Source of the DNA: Benthicola sp039584685
GTDB taxonomy: Bacteria; Gemmatimonadota; Gemmatimonadetes; Palauibacterales; Palauibacteraceae
DNA length: 22,968 bases
NCBI GenBank assembly: GCA_039584685.1
Contig: JBDGXI010000034.1
Span: 1-22,968 of the forward strand
Reading direction: 5' to 3'
Below the pieces are notes generated by a model. It was not told the DNA's origin, ran no database searches, and worked only from the letters and a program-made list of their open reading frames with translations. Positions 1-7,281 of this stretch are shown one piece after another. Positions within the stretch are counted from its first letter, which is position 1; the number at the start of each line of letters is the position of its first letter. A program made the translations under genes and the position numbers.

Positions 1-9
1 GGGGGTTTC

Positions 10-702
10 ATGTCTTTGGGTCGTCGCAGCGTCGCCGAGATGATCGGCACCTTCTGGCTGGTCTTCTTCGGTTGTGGCAGCGCCGTACTGGCTGCCGGCG
101 TTCCAGGCGTCGGAATCGGCTGGCTCGGCGTATCGTTCGCCTTCGGACTCAGCCTGATGGCCATGGCCTTCGCCATCGGACACATATCGGGCTGCCACGT
201 GAATCCCGCGGTCAGCATCGGCCTTTGGGCGGGAGGGCGCTTTCCCGGCAAGGAGATTCTTCCCTACGCGATTGCGCAGGTGGTCGGTGCTGCGGTGGCC
301 TCCACGGTGCTGTACTTCATCGCCAGCGGAGCTGCCGGGTTTGATCTGGCTTCTGGTTTCGCGGCCAATGGCTACGCGGAGCACTCACCCGGCGGCTACT
401 CCATGGCGGCGGGCCTGGTCGCGGAGATCGTGCTGACCTTCACCTTCCTGATGATCATTCTCGGCGCCACGGACGGCCGGGCTCCGGCGGGGTTTGCACC
501 GATCGCGATCGGCCTCAGCCTGACCGCGATTCACCTGGTCGGGATCCCGGTGACGAATCTGTCGGTGAATCCAGCACGGAGCACCGGCCCGGCGCTGTTC
601 GTCGGGGGCTGGGCGCTCTCCCAGCTATGGTTGTTCTGGGTCGCGCCGATCGTCGGCGCCGTCCTCGCCGGGACCGTGTATCGCTGGCTCGGCAAGGAGT
701 AG
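10..702 (+). CDS. aqpZ: Aquaporin Z-type water channel
   Basis: Major intrinsic protein family channel of 230 residues, the usual AqpZ length, expected to conduct water across the inner membrane. Both NPA boxes are present: N65-P66-A67 after the first half-membrane loop, and N187-P188-A189 followed by R190 of the selectivity filter. F43 and H175 fit the other filter positions of a water-selective pore. The fourth filter position, Thr in E. coli AqpZ, appears to be Leu184 here. Six hydrophobic membrane segments can be read, with the internal duplication typical of the family. The ATG is preceded by a G-run (bases 1-5) that could serve as a weak ribosome site, although the window edge hides the rest of the leader. 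It is transcribed towards the dehydrogenase, with a hairpin between them. A glycerol facilitator is less likely because the larger GlpF-type pore residues are absent. Confidence 0.95.
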   Translation: MSLGRRSVAEMIGTFWLVFFGCGSAVLAAGVPGVGIGWLGVSFAFGLSLMAMAFAIGHISGCHVNPAVSIGLWAGGRFPGKEILPYAIAQVVGAAVASTVLYFIASGAAGFDLASGFAANGYAEHSPGGYSMAAGLVAEIVLTFTFLMIILGATDGRAPAGFAPIAIGLSLTAIHLVGIPVTNLSVNPARSTGPALFVGGWALSQLWLFWVAPIVGAVLAGTVYRWLGKE

Positions 703-721
703 GGTCCCGAACTGGTAGAGA

Positions 722-750
722 CGACCCTGTCGGTAGCTGCGGCAGGGTCG
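722..750 (+). terminator. Hairpin between convergent aqpZ and dehydrogenase genes
   Basis: Inverted repeat CGACCCTG (722-729) and CAGGGTCG (743-750). The stem can extend to about 10 pairs by a G-T pair and a C-G pair, leaving a loop of about 9 bases. It lies 20 bases after the aqpZ stop and 25 bases before the end of the oppositely oriented dehydrogenase, where a shared terminator would be expected. The bases that follow (CCTTCTTGCT) are pyrimidine-rich but not a clean T-tract, so intrinsic termination is likely but not certain. Confidence 0.55.
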
Positions 751-774
751 CCTTCTTGCTGGTCAATACGGTTC

Positions 775-1896
775 TCAGTAGCCCGCCGCCTTGTCCACTA
801 CGTTCAGCAACGGCTCCCCGGCACCGAACCGGAGCATGTTCTCGAGGGTGAGCGCCAGCCGGCGCTCCAACGACAGCTCCGCTCGGGCGGCAACGTGGGG
901 CGTGATCAGTACGTTCTCTCGGTTCCACAGCGTGTGACCCTCGGGAAGCGGCTCCGGATCGGTCACGTCCAGGAATGCCGCTCCGATCTTCCCCGTGTCG
1001 AGCGCCTCGACCAGCGCGTCAGTATCGACGACCGCACCACGGGCGATGTTCACGAGCCAGGCGCCGTCCTTCATCAAGGCGATCGTCTCCCGATCGATCA
1101 TGCCGCGGGTCTCGTCGGTGAGGGGAACGGCCAGAACGACGACGTCCGCCTGCGGAAGCAGACCCTCGAGGTCCGGCCCCGCACCCAGCACATCGACGTA
1201 CGAAGGAGCCGGCCGTTCGGTACGCACCGTCGCGAGCACCCGCATGTTGAACGCGTCCGCCCTCATGGCGATCTCGCTTCCGATACCGCCCAGGCCCACG
1301 ACCAGCATCGTGTTGCCCTGCAGGGCGGTCATGGTCCTGGCCGCGCTCCGGTCCCAATCTCCCCGGCGACCCGCGTCCAGATAGTGCGGCAGGCTCCTCG
1401 TACGAGACAGCATCATCGCGAACACATGCTCCGCGATCACCGGGCCGTACATGCCCTTCATGTTCGTCAGCACGACCTCGTCCCGGGACATCAGTTCGGG
1501 GATCGAGATGTACCGGTCCACGCCCGCACTGCCCGATTGGGCCCACCGTAGGTTCGGGGCCGCGTCGAGAAACACCGAGGTGAGCAGGTGTGCGTCCACT
1601 CCGTGCGCCTGGCCCGCATGCTGGAGCGCCGACTCCCGGTCCAGGTCACCGATGATCCTGATGTTCGGCGCCACGGCCCGGATCGACGCGAGCATCTCCT
1701 CCGACAGCCCCGACGTGAGATACACGAGCTCGTCCGGGAGCTCGGCCGCCGGGATCGCGGCCACCGAGTTCTGCGTTGACCCGAGAGGAACCGGCTCCTG
1801 GTCGACTTGCAGCGCCCACACGCACGTCGGCGTGAAGACCGCGGACGCGAACAGGAAGCAGGTGACACAGAGCCGATGAAAGCGCGCACGGATCAC
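775..1896 (-). CDS. D-2-hydroxyacid dehydrogenase with N-terminal signal peptide
   Basis: Member of the D-isomer-specific 2-hydroxyacid dehydrogenase family (interconverts 2-oxoacids and D-2-hydroxyacids with NAD(P)H), 373 residues. The Rossmann motif GLGGIG is at 201-206. The catalytic residues are R286 (in NIARGAVVD), E315 (DPEP) and H334 (TPHVA), so the enzyme looks intact. The end of strand beta-2 reads VRT rather than ending in an acidic residue, which suggests NADP(H) rather than NAD(H). Residues 1-28 look like a Sec signal peptide: basic start, hydrophobic core, VWA before the predicted cut. This is odd for a soluble dinucleotide enzyme. The GTG start is supported by GGAG at 1904-1907 (read on the minus strand), 7 bases upstream. 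The gene is alone, convergent with aqpZ and divergent from the M23 lipoprotein. The substrate cannot be named; glyoxylate/hydroxypyruvate reductase-like enzymes are the nearest type. Confidence 0.9.
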   Translation of the reverse strand: MIRARFHRLCVTCFLFASAVFTPTCVWALQVDQEPVPLGSTQNSVAAIPAAELPDELVYLTSGLSEEMLASIRAVAPNIRIIGDLDRESALQHAGQAHGVDAHLLTSVFLDAAPNLRWAQSGSAGVDRYISIPELMSRDEVVLTNMKGMYGPVIAEHVFAMMLSRTRSLPHYLDAGRRGDWDRSAARTMTALQGNTMLVVGLGGIGSEIAMRADAFNMRVLATVRTERPAPSYVDVLGAGPDLEGLLPQADVVVLAVPLTDETRGMIDRETIALMKDGAWLVNIARGAVVDTDALVEALDTGKIGAAFLDVTDPEPLPEGHTLWNRENVLITPHVAARAELSLERRLALTLENMLRFGAGEPLLNVVDKAAGY

Positions 1897-2004
1897 GAGG
1901 GTTCTCCAGGTGAAAGGTGGACCGAGTCATTACTACAACATCAGCCATGCGGGGGGCGACGGGCAACCGCGCGAGAACTGCTGGCTACCGCCAATGTCGC
2001 ACAC

Positions 2005-2010
2005 TATTAT
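2005..2010 (+). promoter_or_regulatory. Possible -10 element (TATTAT) in the divergent intergenic region
   Basis: The 202-base gap between the dehydrogenase and the M23 lipoprotein must hold two divergent promoters. TATTAT here is the best -10 match on the plus strand, about 90 bases before the M23 start codon. No good TTGACA-like -35 lies at the right distance, so this is a weak call. Nothing else recognisable was seen in the gap. Confidence 0.2.
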
Positions 2011-2098
2011 GGTCAGGTCGTCTTGCGAGCGTTTCAAGCGCGCCTGAAGGCCCCCTCCCGCCGCTTTCCTCCGGTTCGACGCAACGTGGAGGCTTATC

Positions 2099-3094
2099 AT
2101 GCGAACCTTCCTCCAGGCATCCCTCCCACTTGCGTTCGTCATCATCGCGGCCTGCGGTGGTGATGGCGATGACACCAGTACGGATCCCCCCGACTCGCTT
2201 GAGCTTACCGCCGTATGGCAGCTGTCCACTTCGGTCAGTTCCAATTCCTGTGGTCTCGCCGATGGAAGCACCAGCACGGACCGAATCATCATCATGCAGT
2301 GTGGCAGCCGGGCAGATGTGATCGCAGGGAGTGGGCTCTGGGGAACCGGAACGGTCAGCGGCCAGAATCTCAGCTTCAGCGGAACCGAAACTCAAACCGA
2401 TCTGGGCGGATGCCAGTCCACGCATCAGTCCGCCGGGACGGTCGCGGGTTCGTCGACGCTGCTGGAGGGAACGCTTACGACCAACGTCACTTTTGATCCG
2501 GGCTCGTGCGGTCCCCAGGAGGCCTGCACCGTGGAGGCCAGCGTGCGCCTCAGTTCGCCCACCGAGTATCTCGACAGCTGCCTGGGACGGGATTCGTTCG
2601 GCAACCCGGCATCCTCCGAGTACATCCTCCCGTGGCCGGTCGGAGAGACATATAGCATCAGCAACAGCTACTGCGTACCGACCGGCGGACACCGACAGCA
2701 GCAGGCCTACGACTTCCTGATTCCGATCGGTGATTCCATCGCAGCGGCTCGCGCAGGTGTGGTACGGCAGATCCGAGAGACTTCGCCCGACGACGGACAG
2801 GGCTCGGACCACAACCATGTGATGGTGGAGCACGCCGATGGTACGGTGGGATTCTACGCGCATCTGAAGCAGGACGGCGTGTTGGTCGAGGTGGGAGAGA
2901 GCGTGGAAGCCGGACAGGTCATTGCCCTCGCAGGCCACTCCGGGACCACGGACGTCGTACACCTGCACTTCGGTGTCTACGACGCGTACCCGCCAGTCGA
3001 GGGCAACGACCAGGCGGTCAACTTCCGGAACATGATCGGGCCCGTGGATTGCCGCCGCGGCCTGGTGAATGGAGCAGCGTATTCCGCGAACTAG
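2099..3094 (+). CDS. M23 (LytM-type) metallopeptidase lipoprotein
   Basis: Predicted cell-envelope lipoprotein of 331 residues with a C-terminal zinc peptidase M23 domain, the family that cuts peptidoglycan cross-bridges or acts as an activator of amidases. Residues 1-18 are a lipoprotein signal with lipidation Cys19 (IIAAC), followed by an acidic low-complexity linker. Residues about 35-165 form a Cys-containing, beta-rich domain that I do not recognise. The M23 domain spans about 195-312: H198 and D205 in the first metal motif, H255 in YAHL, and H288-L-H290 in HLHFG. The first motif has six residues between His and Asp rather than the classical three (HxxxD). GGAGG at 2088-2092, six bases before the ATG, fixes the start. 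It is divergent from the dehydrogenase and followed by a degraded region. An intact peptidase seems likely but is not certain given the altered spacing. Confidence 0.85.
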   Translation: MRTFLQASLPLAFVIIAACGGDGDDTSTDPPDSLELTAVWQLSTSVSSNSCGLADGSTSTDRIIIMQCGSRADVIAGSGLWGTGTVSGQNLSFSGTETQTDLGGCQSTHQSAGTVAGSSTLLEGTLTTNVTFDPGSCGPQEACTVEASVRLSSPTEYLDSCLGRDSFGNPASSEYILPWPVGETYSISNSYCVPTGGHRQQQAYDFLIPIGDSIAAARAGVVRQIRETSPDDGQGSDHNHVMVEHADGTVGFYAHLKQDGVLVEVGESVEAGQVIALAGHSGTTDVVHLHFGVYDAYPPVEGNDQAVNFRNMIGPVDCRRGLVNGAAYSAN

Positions 3095-3112
3095 CTAGGC
3101 AGGCGGTCTCTG

Positions 3113-3430
3113 CTACGGCACCAGTACCAGTTCCCGCTCGACGAACGGAGCCGGATAGGCGGTGATCGGCACTCGTCCATCATCCACTCGAATGCCTCCT
3201 GCTTCTCGTCGCGCAGCTGTCCAGCCACGGCGTCGAATTTGAAAAGCGCGAATTCGTAATCGCGACACAGGGAGACCATCATCTCGGTGCGGGCCGCCTC
3301 CTCCGCAGGCGTGTCGCCGAAGCCGTCCGGCCCACCCCAGATGCCGAGCCGGATTCCGTACCGCTTTGCCCGCTCGTACAGAGGCCGGAAGCCCCGCGTG
3401 ACGGGCGCCCCGCGCCAGCATCCTCTAGAT
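3113..3430 (-). pseudogene. Relic of a TIM-barrel glycoside hydrolase (alpha-galactosidase-like)
   Basis: Reading the minus strand from about 3418 to 3165 gives about 85 residues of well-conserved protein in one open frame. It includes FRPLYERAKRYGIRLGIWGG, then PDGFGDTP, then MMVSLCRDYEFALFKFDAVA and EAFEWMMDEC. These resemble the beta-strand/active-site stretches (GIWGG, FKFD) of GH36/clan-D-like glycoside hydrolases. There is no credible start, no N-terminal half and no rest of the barrel. Beyond about 3165 the similarity stops. A shifted frame then reads ITAYPAPFVERELVLVP to a stop at 3113, which could be the original C-terminus joined by an internal deletion. Such enzymes are normally several hundred residues, so this is a fragment. 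It fills most of the 438-base gap between the M23 and SnoaL-like genes. Family assignment is from memory of the motif, not from a search. Confidence 0.6.
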
Positions 3431-3532
3431 TCACTGCTCCGTTCTCTCGAAACCGCGGTCGTCGTGCTTCGATGTCTGGCGATCCGGTGTCACCTGGTGA
3501 CGGTGCGTCCGTCTCAATAAGGGAGCTGAAGC

Positions 3533-3910
3533 ATGAACGCCGAAGAAAGCATACTCGCGCAGGAGCGTGCAGGGTTGGACCGGTGGTCGGCCGGCGATCC
3601 CGTGGGGTATGCACACAGTGCCGCCGATGACGTCACCTACTTCGACGATATCGCCGCGGCCGACCGCATCGACGGCATCGAAGCGTGGCGGAGTTACCTG
3701 TCTTCCCTGGAGATGCCACCGCACAGCTATGAGATCATCGATCCGAAGGTCCAGGTCTACGGGGATGTCGGGATCCTGACCCTGCATTACCATGGCTTGG
3801 GACCGGACGGAGAAGTGCTGCCCCGCTGGAAAGCCACTTCCATCTATCGATACGAGGAGGGCGACTGGCACACGGTTCACGCCCACTGGTCGGTGATCAA
3901 GGAGCCGTGA
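3533..3910 (+). CDS. SnoaL-like / DUF4440 (NTF2-fold) protein
   Basis: A 125-residue cytoplasmic protein of the NTF2-like superfamily. It has an N-terminal helix (ILAQERAGLDRW), then a core about 27-60 containing DDVTYFDD and the RIDGIEAWRSYL helix. After that come alternating strands ending in the characteristic GDWHTVHAHWSVIKEP. The length is that of a single NTF2 domain with no signal peptide. Members of this fold include ketosteroid isomerase-like enzymes, polyketide cyclases and simple binding proteins, so no reaction can be assigned. GGGAG at 3521-3525, seven bases before the ATG, supports the start. It is preceded by the glycoside hydrolase relic and followed after 47 bases by a small membrane protein; they may be cotranscribed. 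Confidence 0.8.
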   Translation: MNAEESILAQERAGLDRWSAGDPVGYAHSAADDVTYFDDIAAADRIDGIEAWRSYLSSLEMPPHSYEIIDPKVQVYGDVGILTLHYHGLGPDGEVLPRWKATSIYRYEEGDWHTVHAHWSVIKEP

Positions 3911-3957
3911 TCGCCGGCACCTTCCATCCTCAGGTCAGACCGGGTATCGTTTGACTC

Positions 3958-4149
3958 ATGTTAGAATCCTTCGGACACCTGGTCCGCAGAATGTTCGCCA
4001 GTTTTCGGGACTCGATGAGCGCTCTCTTCGACTCCCGCTCTACGGCCGACGACCTGAGAGCAGTGATCTGGCTCGCCGCGATCGGGCTCGTGGTCGTCGT
4101 CGTGATGTGGATCATGAGGGGATTCGAGAAGCGGAGACCGATGAGGTAG
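3958..4149 (+). CDS. Small single-pass membrane protein
   Basis: A 63-residue open frame with a basic/amphipathic N-terminal half (residues 1-33), one strongly hydrophobic segment at about 35-53 (AVIWLAAIGLVVVVVMWIM), and a basic tail FEKRRPMR. That charge pattern suggests the C-terminus is cytoplasmic. No ribosome site is obvious before the ATG. Two overlapping frames, one on each strand, are open here but lack any protein-like composition. The gene sits between the SnoaL-like gene and the Big2/propeller lipoprotein on the same strand. I recognise no family. It is kept because the TM segment and flanking charges are coherent; a chance frame remains possible. Confidence 0.5.
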   Translation: MLESFGHLVRRMFASFRDSMSALFDSRSTADDLRAVIWLAAIGLVVVVVMWIMRGFEKRRPMR

Positions 4150-4218
4150 GCCGCACATCTGCTACGCCCCTGCGTCACGTGTCGGCTCCACCTCCGACAA
4201 CCGGGATGAATCGGCAGA

Positions 4219-5607
4219 ATGCTCTCGAAATCAACTGAATTGACAGTTGCGCTCGCCTGCTGTGTAGCCGCGTGGTCCTGTGGCAGTGATGCCGCCGGGC
4301 CCGAGAGTGGACCGCAGGTCGCTTCCGTCACGGTAACACCGGCAGCCGCCACCGTTGGCGTGCTCGGGGATACGCTGCGCCTGGCGGCTTCCGCCCGAAA
4401 CAGCCAGGGCGGTCTGGTCGCCGGCCGGACCTTCACATGGAGTTCGTCCGCCCCGACGGTTGCGACCGTGAACGCGTCAGGCCTCGTAACCGCCTTCGCG
4501 GAGGGCTCCGTCTCGGTGACGGCCACGACAGGAGGTGTCGCCGGTTCTGCGTCCGTCACGGTGCAAACCACCGGCGGATTGCGGATCATCACCGCCACGG
4601 TGGGCCGGAATCTGGACGCGGACGGCTACACGATCCTGCTGGACGGGGTATCTGTCGCGACCATAGGCATCGAAGACACCGTAACGATCGGCGAACTCGC
4701 CGCCGGCGAGCACGCTGTCTCCCTCGACGGCCTCCAAGACACGTGTCACGGATTCTCCAGCATGCCCGTGTCGATCACCGTAGCCGCGGGATCGGTACGG
4801 GACGTTCAGTTAGGTATCGAGTGTCTCGGAGTTCCTGAGGACATCACCCTGACGTTCGGGCGTAGTCAGCAGGATCCCGATAGCCTGAACCTCTTCGGGC
4901 TCGCGGCGGGGGAGACGGCACCCGTGCAGCTGACTTTCCATCCGGCCTTCGACCGGTACCCTGACTGGTCTGCGGACGGAACCCGCCTCGCGTTCAGCCG
5001 ACACGGTGTGATCCACGTTGTGAATTCCGACGGAACCGGCTTTGGGTCTTTCGCGCCCGGGATCAACCCGGACTGGTCTCCGGACGGAACAGAAATCGCC
5101 TATGAGAGCGCCGAGCGGACTTTCATCCTCGATGTCGATGGTACGGGGGAGGCGACATTCTTCGCCGGAGCCTACGAACCGGCCTGGTCTCCGGACGGAA
5201 CGAAGATCGCGTACGTGGTGCCGGTGGAGGGGGCCACGGTCGCGCAGAGCGATATTTACGTCGTGAACGCAGATGGATCCGGCCGGGTGAACCTGACGCA
5301 GAACCCGGAGCTCCTGGATCGCGAGCCTGCCTGGTCACCTGACGGTTCGGGGATCGTCTTCCGTCGTCTCGATCGATCCGAGTCGTCGGGCTACGACCTT
5401 TGGGTCATGGATGCGGACGGGTCCAACCAGGAACGGATACTGTCGATGGCGGGAGCGCAGGCCGCGCCCACCTGGTTGCCGGATGACAGGATCCTGTTCC
5501 AGGGATCGGTGCCCTCGGTTCTCGATCGCACGAGCGGCACCGTGACGGAGCTTGTGGACGCCGAGCCCGGCTTCTTCTACTTCGATCCGGCCTGGCGTCC
5601 GCGATAG
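4219..5607 (+). CDS. Lipoprotein with Big2 Ig-like domain and C-terminal PD40/TolB-type propeller
   Basis: A 462-residue predicted surface or periplasmic lipoprotein. The signal sequence ends at Cys21 (AAWSC, an imperfect lipobox); Cys14 and Cys15 lie inside the hydrophobic core. Residues about 36-116 are a bacterial Ig-like (Big2) domain (ASVTVTPA, WSSSAPTVATVNASGLVTA, SVTVQ). Residues about 121-203 form a beta domain containing LDADGYTILLDG and ending in a Cys, a module I associate with Gemmatimonadota lipoproteins. Residues about 235-462 hold five or six PD40 repeats marked by SADGTRLAF, SPDGTEIAY, SPDGTKIAY, SPDGSGIVF and LPDDRILF, so a short propeller. The blades near the start are unusually short. 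No good ribosome site precedes the ATG, and no in-frame alternative start is nearby. The likely role is protein or glycan binding at the envelope; no enzymatic motif is seen. Confidence 0.88.
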   Translation: MLSKSTELTVALACCVAAWSCGSDAAGPESGPQVASVTVTPAAATVGVLGDTLRLAASARNSQGGLVAGRTFTWSSSAPTVATVNASGLVTAFAEGSVSVTATTGGVAGSASVTVQTTGGLRIITATVGRNLDADGYTILLDGVSVATIGIEDTVTIGELAAGEHAVSLDGLQDTCHGFSSMPVSITVAAGSVRDVQLGIECLGVPEDITLTFGRSQQDPDSLNLFGLAAGETAPVQLTFHPAFDRYPDWSADGTRLAFSRHGVIHVVNSDGTGFGSFAPGINPDWSPDGTEIAYESAERTFILDVDGTGEATFFAGAYEPAWSPDGTKIAYVVPVEGATVAQSDIYVVNADGSGRVNLTQNPELLDREPAWSPDGSGIVFRRLDRSESSGYDLWVMDADGSNQERILSMAGAQAAPTWLPDDRILFQGSVPSVLDRTSGTVTELVDAEPGFFYFDPAWRPR

Positions 5608-5649
5608 CTGCGGTCGGTACGCAGACATCCTCGTCGGCAGCCGCGAGAT

Positions 5650-6072
5650 TCAGTCCACGAACCGCTCAGCAGAGGGGGAGAAGGTATAGCACCACGCCTC
5701 TCCTTCCAGAACCACCTCGCCGTCGCCCCGAACGATCTCGATCCCCAGCTCCGTCACCGGCTTCGAGGCGTGTAAGCTCACCACTCTCGCGGTGGCCGTG
5801 ATCGTGTCGCCGATGAATACGGGCGCCGTGTATCGCCAGTTCTGGCTGAGGAAGACGGTTCCGGGGCCGGGCATGTCCATGGCTACGAGTGCGTGCAGCA
5901 GGCCCGTGGTGAGCCCTCCCTGTACCACCAGACGGCCGAACCTGGTCTTTCCGGCAAAGTCCTCGTCGAAGTGAAGGGGGTTTCTGTCCCCCGTCATTCG
6001 CGCATAGGTCTCCACATGCTCTGCCGTAAGAGTGATGCTACGCGTCGCCGTTTCGCCGACTGTCAACTTCAT
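5650..6072 (-). CDS. MaoC-like (hotdog fold) hydratase
   Basis: A 140-residue single-hotdog protein of the MaoC/PhaJ type, the family that hydrates 2-enoyl-CoA to (R)-3-hydroxyacyl-CoA. The signature YARMTGDRNPLHFDEDFA carries the catalytic pair D29 and H34, followed by the Gly-rich FGRLVVQGGL. The open frame extends 45 codons further upstream, but that stretch lies inside the preceding gene and has no protein character. The ATG at 6072 starts the family fold exactly and overlaps the stop of the upstream FAD oxidoreductase (ATGA). The coupling makes it the last gene of a four-gene operon. A purine-rich stretch (GGAAGGG) is about 12 bases upstream. The physiological substrate is unknown and could be a non-CoA acyl group. 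Confidence 0.9.
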   Translation of the reverse strand: MKLTVGETATRSITLTAEHVETYARMTGDRNPLHFDEDFAGKTRFGRLVVQGGLTTGLLHALVAMDMPGPGTVFLSQNWRYTAPVFIGDTITATARVVSLHASKPVTELGIEIVRGDGEVVLEGEAWCYTFSPSAERFVD

Positions 6073-7268
6073 GCTGCGTTTTCCCTTCCGCTGGCGGCAG
6101 TGACACGCCCGTACACCTCCGTGCCGAGCGAACGTACCGCGTCGACCAGGGCGTTCATCTCCCGGGCCAGCACGAGGTGCTGTTCCTTCACATCCTGCAT
6201 GTTCCACTCGAAGGAGGCGATCTGGTCCGTGACGGCGAGGAGCCCCCGCACTCGCTCGTCGCGTGATGCCTGATAGCGGATCAGGGCGGCATCACTTCCT
6301 TCCAGAGCGTCATGGACAAGGAACTCCGCTTCGCGGAGCGCATCGGTGATGCCGTGAGCGGTGAGCGGATCCCGGAAATATCCGGCGTCGCCGACCAGTG
6401 CCCAGCCCGGTCCGGTTGCCCGACGGAGAAACCCGGGCTCTCCGGCGAAAGCTCTCAGCTTTCCGGGACCCTCGCTACGCGCCACGCGCTCGGCCAGGTC
6501 GGCAGAAACGTCCTTGAGCGCCTCGAAATAGAGAGCCTCCAGGCCACCACTGCGCCGGGTCTCGAACCGCCGCTGGGGAACCGAGGCGAATACGCACGTC
6601 TCGCCATCGTTCGTGGGAATCGAACCCACGGCGGCGCCCAGATCGTAGTACCAGTGGTATCCCTCCAGGCCCAGGCCGCTCCAGTACCCGTAGATCGATG
6701 CCGTTGCATGTGACGCCGTGGCATACGCTTCCAAACCAAGGATACGGGCCGTACGTGATCTGACCCCGTCTGCGCCGATCACGAGAGTGGCTTCCACATC
6801 TACCACCTGCCGGTCTGCGCCCGAGATCCTGGCGCCCCGGACTCGGCCATGTTCGTCCCATATCAGGTCGACCACGGACTGCCCGTAGACGACTTCGGCA
6901 CCTGCCGCCAGCGCCGCTTCGACGAGCACCGAGTCCAGGACAGTGCGTCGGGGGGCAAAGAGCGAGTCTACGCCGTCCCTCTCCTTGATCGGGATTCCGA
7001 TGACCTCGTCGGCGTAGTGAAACGTGGTCTTGCGGATCGCCGGGGTCCCCGAGGATCGGACGGCGTCCAGCAGGCCCCAGCGATGAAGCTGGAGCACCGC
7101 GCCCCTCATCAGCGCGTGCGTGGACAGGGTATCGCTCCCACGTCTGGCGGGGTCCACGACCAGCACGCGCAACCCGCGGCGGGCCAGCAGCATGGCCGTG
7201 GAAGCACCCGCGCAGCGCGCGCCGGCGATCAATACATCATAGCGTTTCCGCTCTACAGGGCTGGACAT
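6069..7268 (-). CDS. FAD-dependent oxidoreductase (geranylgeranyl reductase / PHBH-type fold)
   Basis: Flavoprotein of 399 residues in the group that includes geranylgeranyl reductases and aromatic hydroxylases. The N-terminal FAD-binding motif is YDVLIAGARCAGASTA (GARCAG at 16-21). The mid-protein DG motif is IGADGVRSRTA (about 164-174). The third FAD contact is GWALVGDAGYFRDP (288-301). All are intact, so it should bind FAD. Substrate-specificity residues cannot be read. The start ATG is 13 bases after the stop of the FMO-like gene, with GAGAGA about 9 bases upstream as a modest ribosome site. Its own stop overlaps the start of the MaoC gene. Within the operon it probably oxidises, hydroxylates or reduces the substrate processed by the neighbours. 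Single-component monooxygenase or C=C reductase activity are both possible. Confidence 0.9.
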   Translation of the reverse strand: MSSPVERKRYDVLIAGARCAGASTAMLLARRGLRVLVVDPARRGSDTLSTHALMRGAVLQLHRWGLLDAVRSSGTPAIRKTTFHYADEVIGIPIKERDGVDSLFAPRRTVLDSVLVEAALAAGAEVVYGQSVVDLIWDEHGRVRGARISGADRQVVDVEATLVIGADGVRSRTARILGLEAYATASHATASIYGYWSGLGLEGYHWYYDLGAAVGSIPTNDGETCVFASVPQRRFETRRSGGLEALYFEALKDVSADLAERVARSEGPGKLRAFAGEPGFLRRATGPGWALVGDAGYFRDPLTAHGITDALREAEFLVHDALEGSDAALIRYQASRDERVRGLLAVTDQIASFEWNMQDVKEQHLVLAREMNALVDAVRSLGTEVYGRVTAASGRENAA

Positions 7269-7281
7269 CGGGATTCTCTCT

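Noticed and set aside
1985..2968. Long minus-strand open frame (327 codons) opposite the M23 gene
   Set aside because: The plus strand encodes a clear lipoprotein with zinc-peptidase motifs; the antisense frame has no signal, motif or protein-like composition.
3930..4598. Minus-strand open frame of 222 codons
   Set aside because: Antisense to the small TM gene and the start of the Big2 lipoprotein; low-complexity Thr/Ala/Val composition and no ribosome site.
5608..5624. Short stem CTGCG/CGCAG after the Big2 lipoprotein
   Set aside because: Only five pairs and no T-run; too weak to call a terminator.
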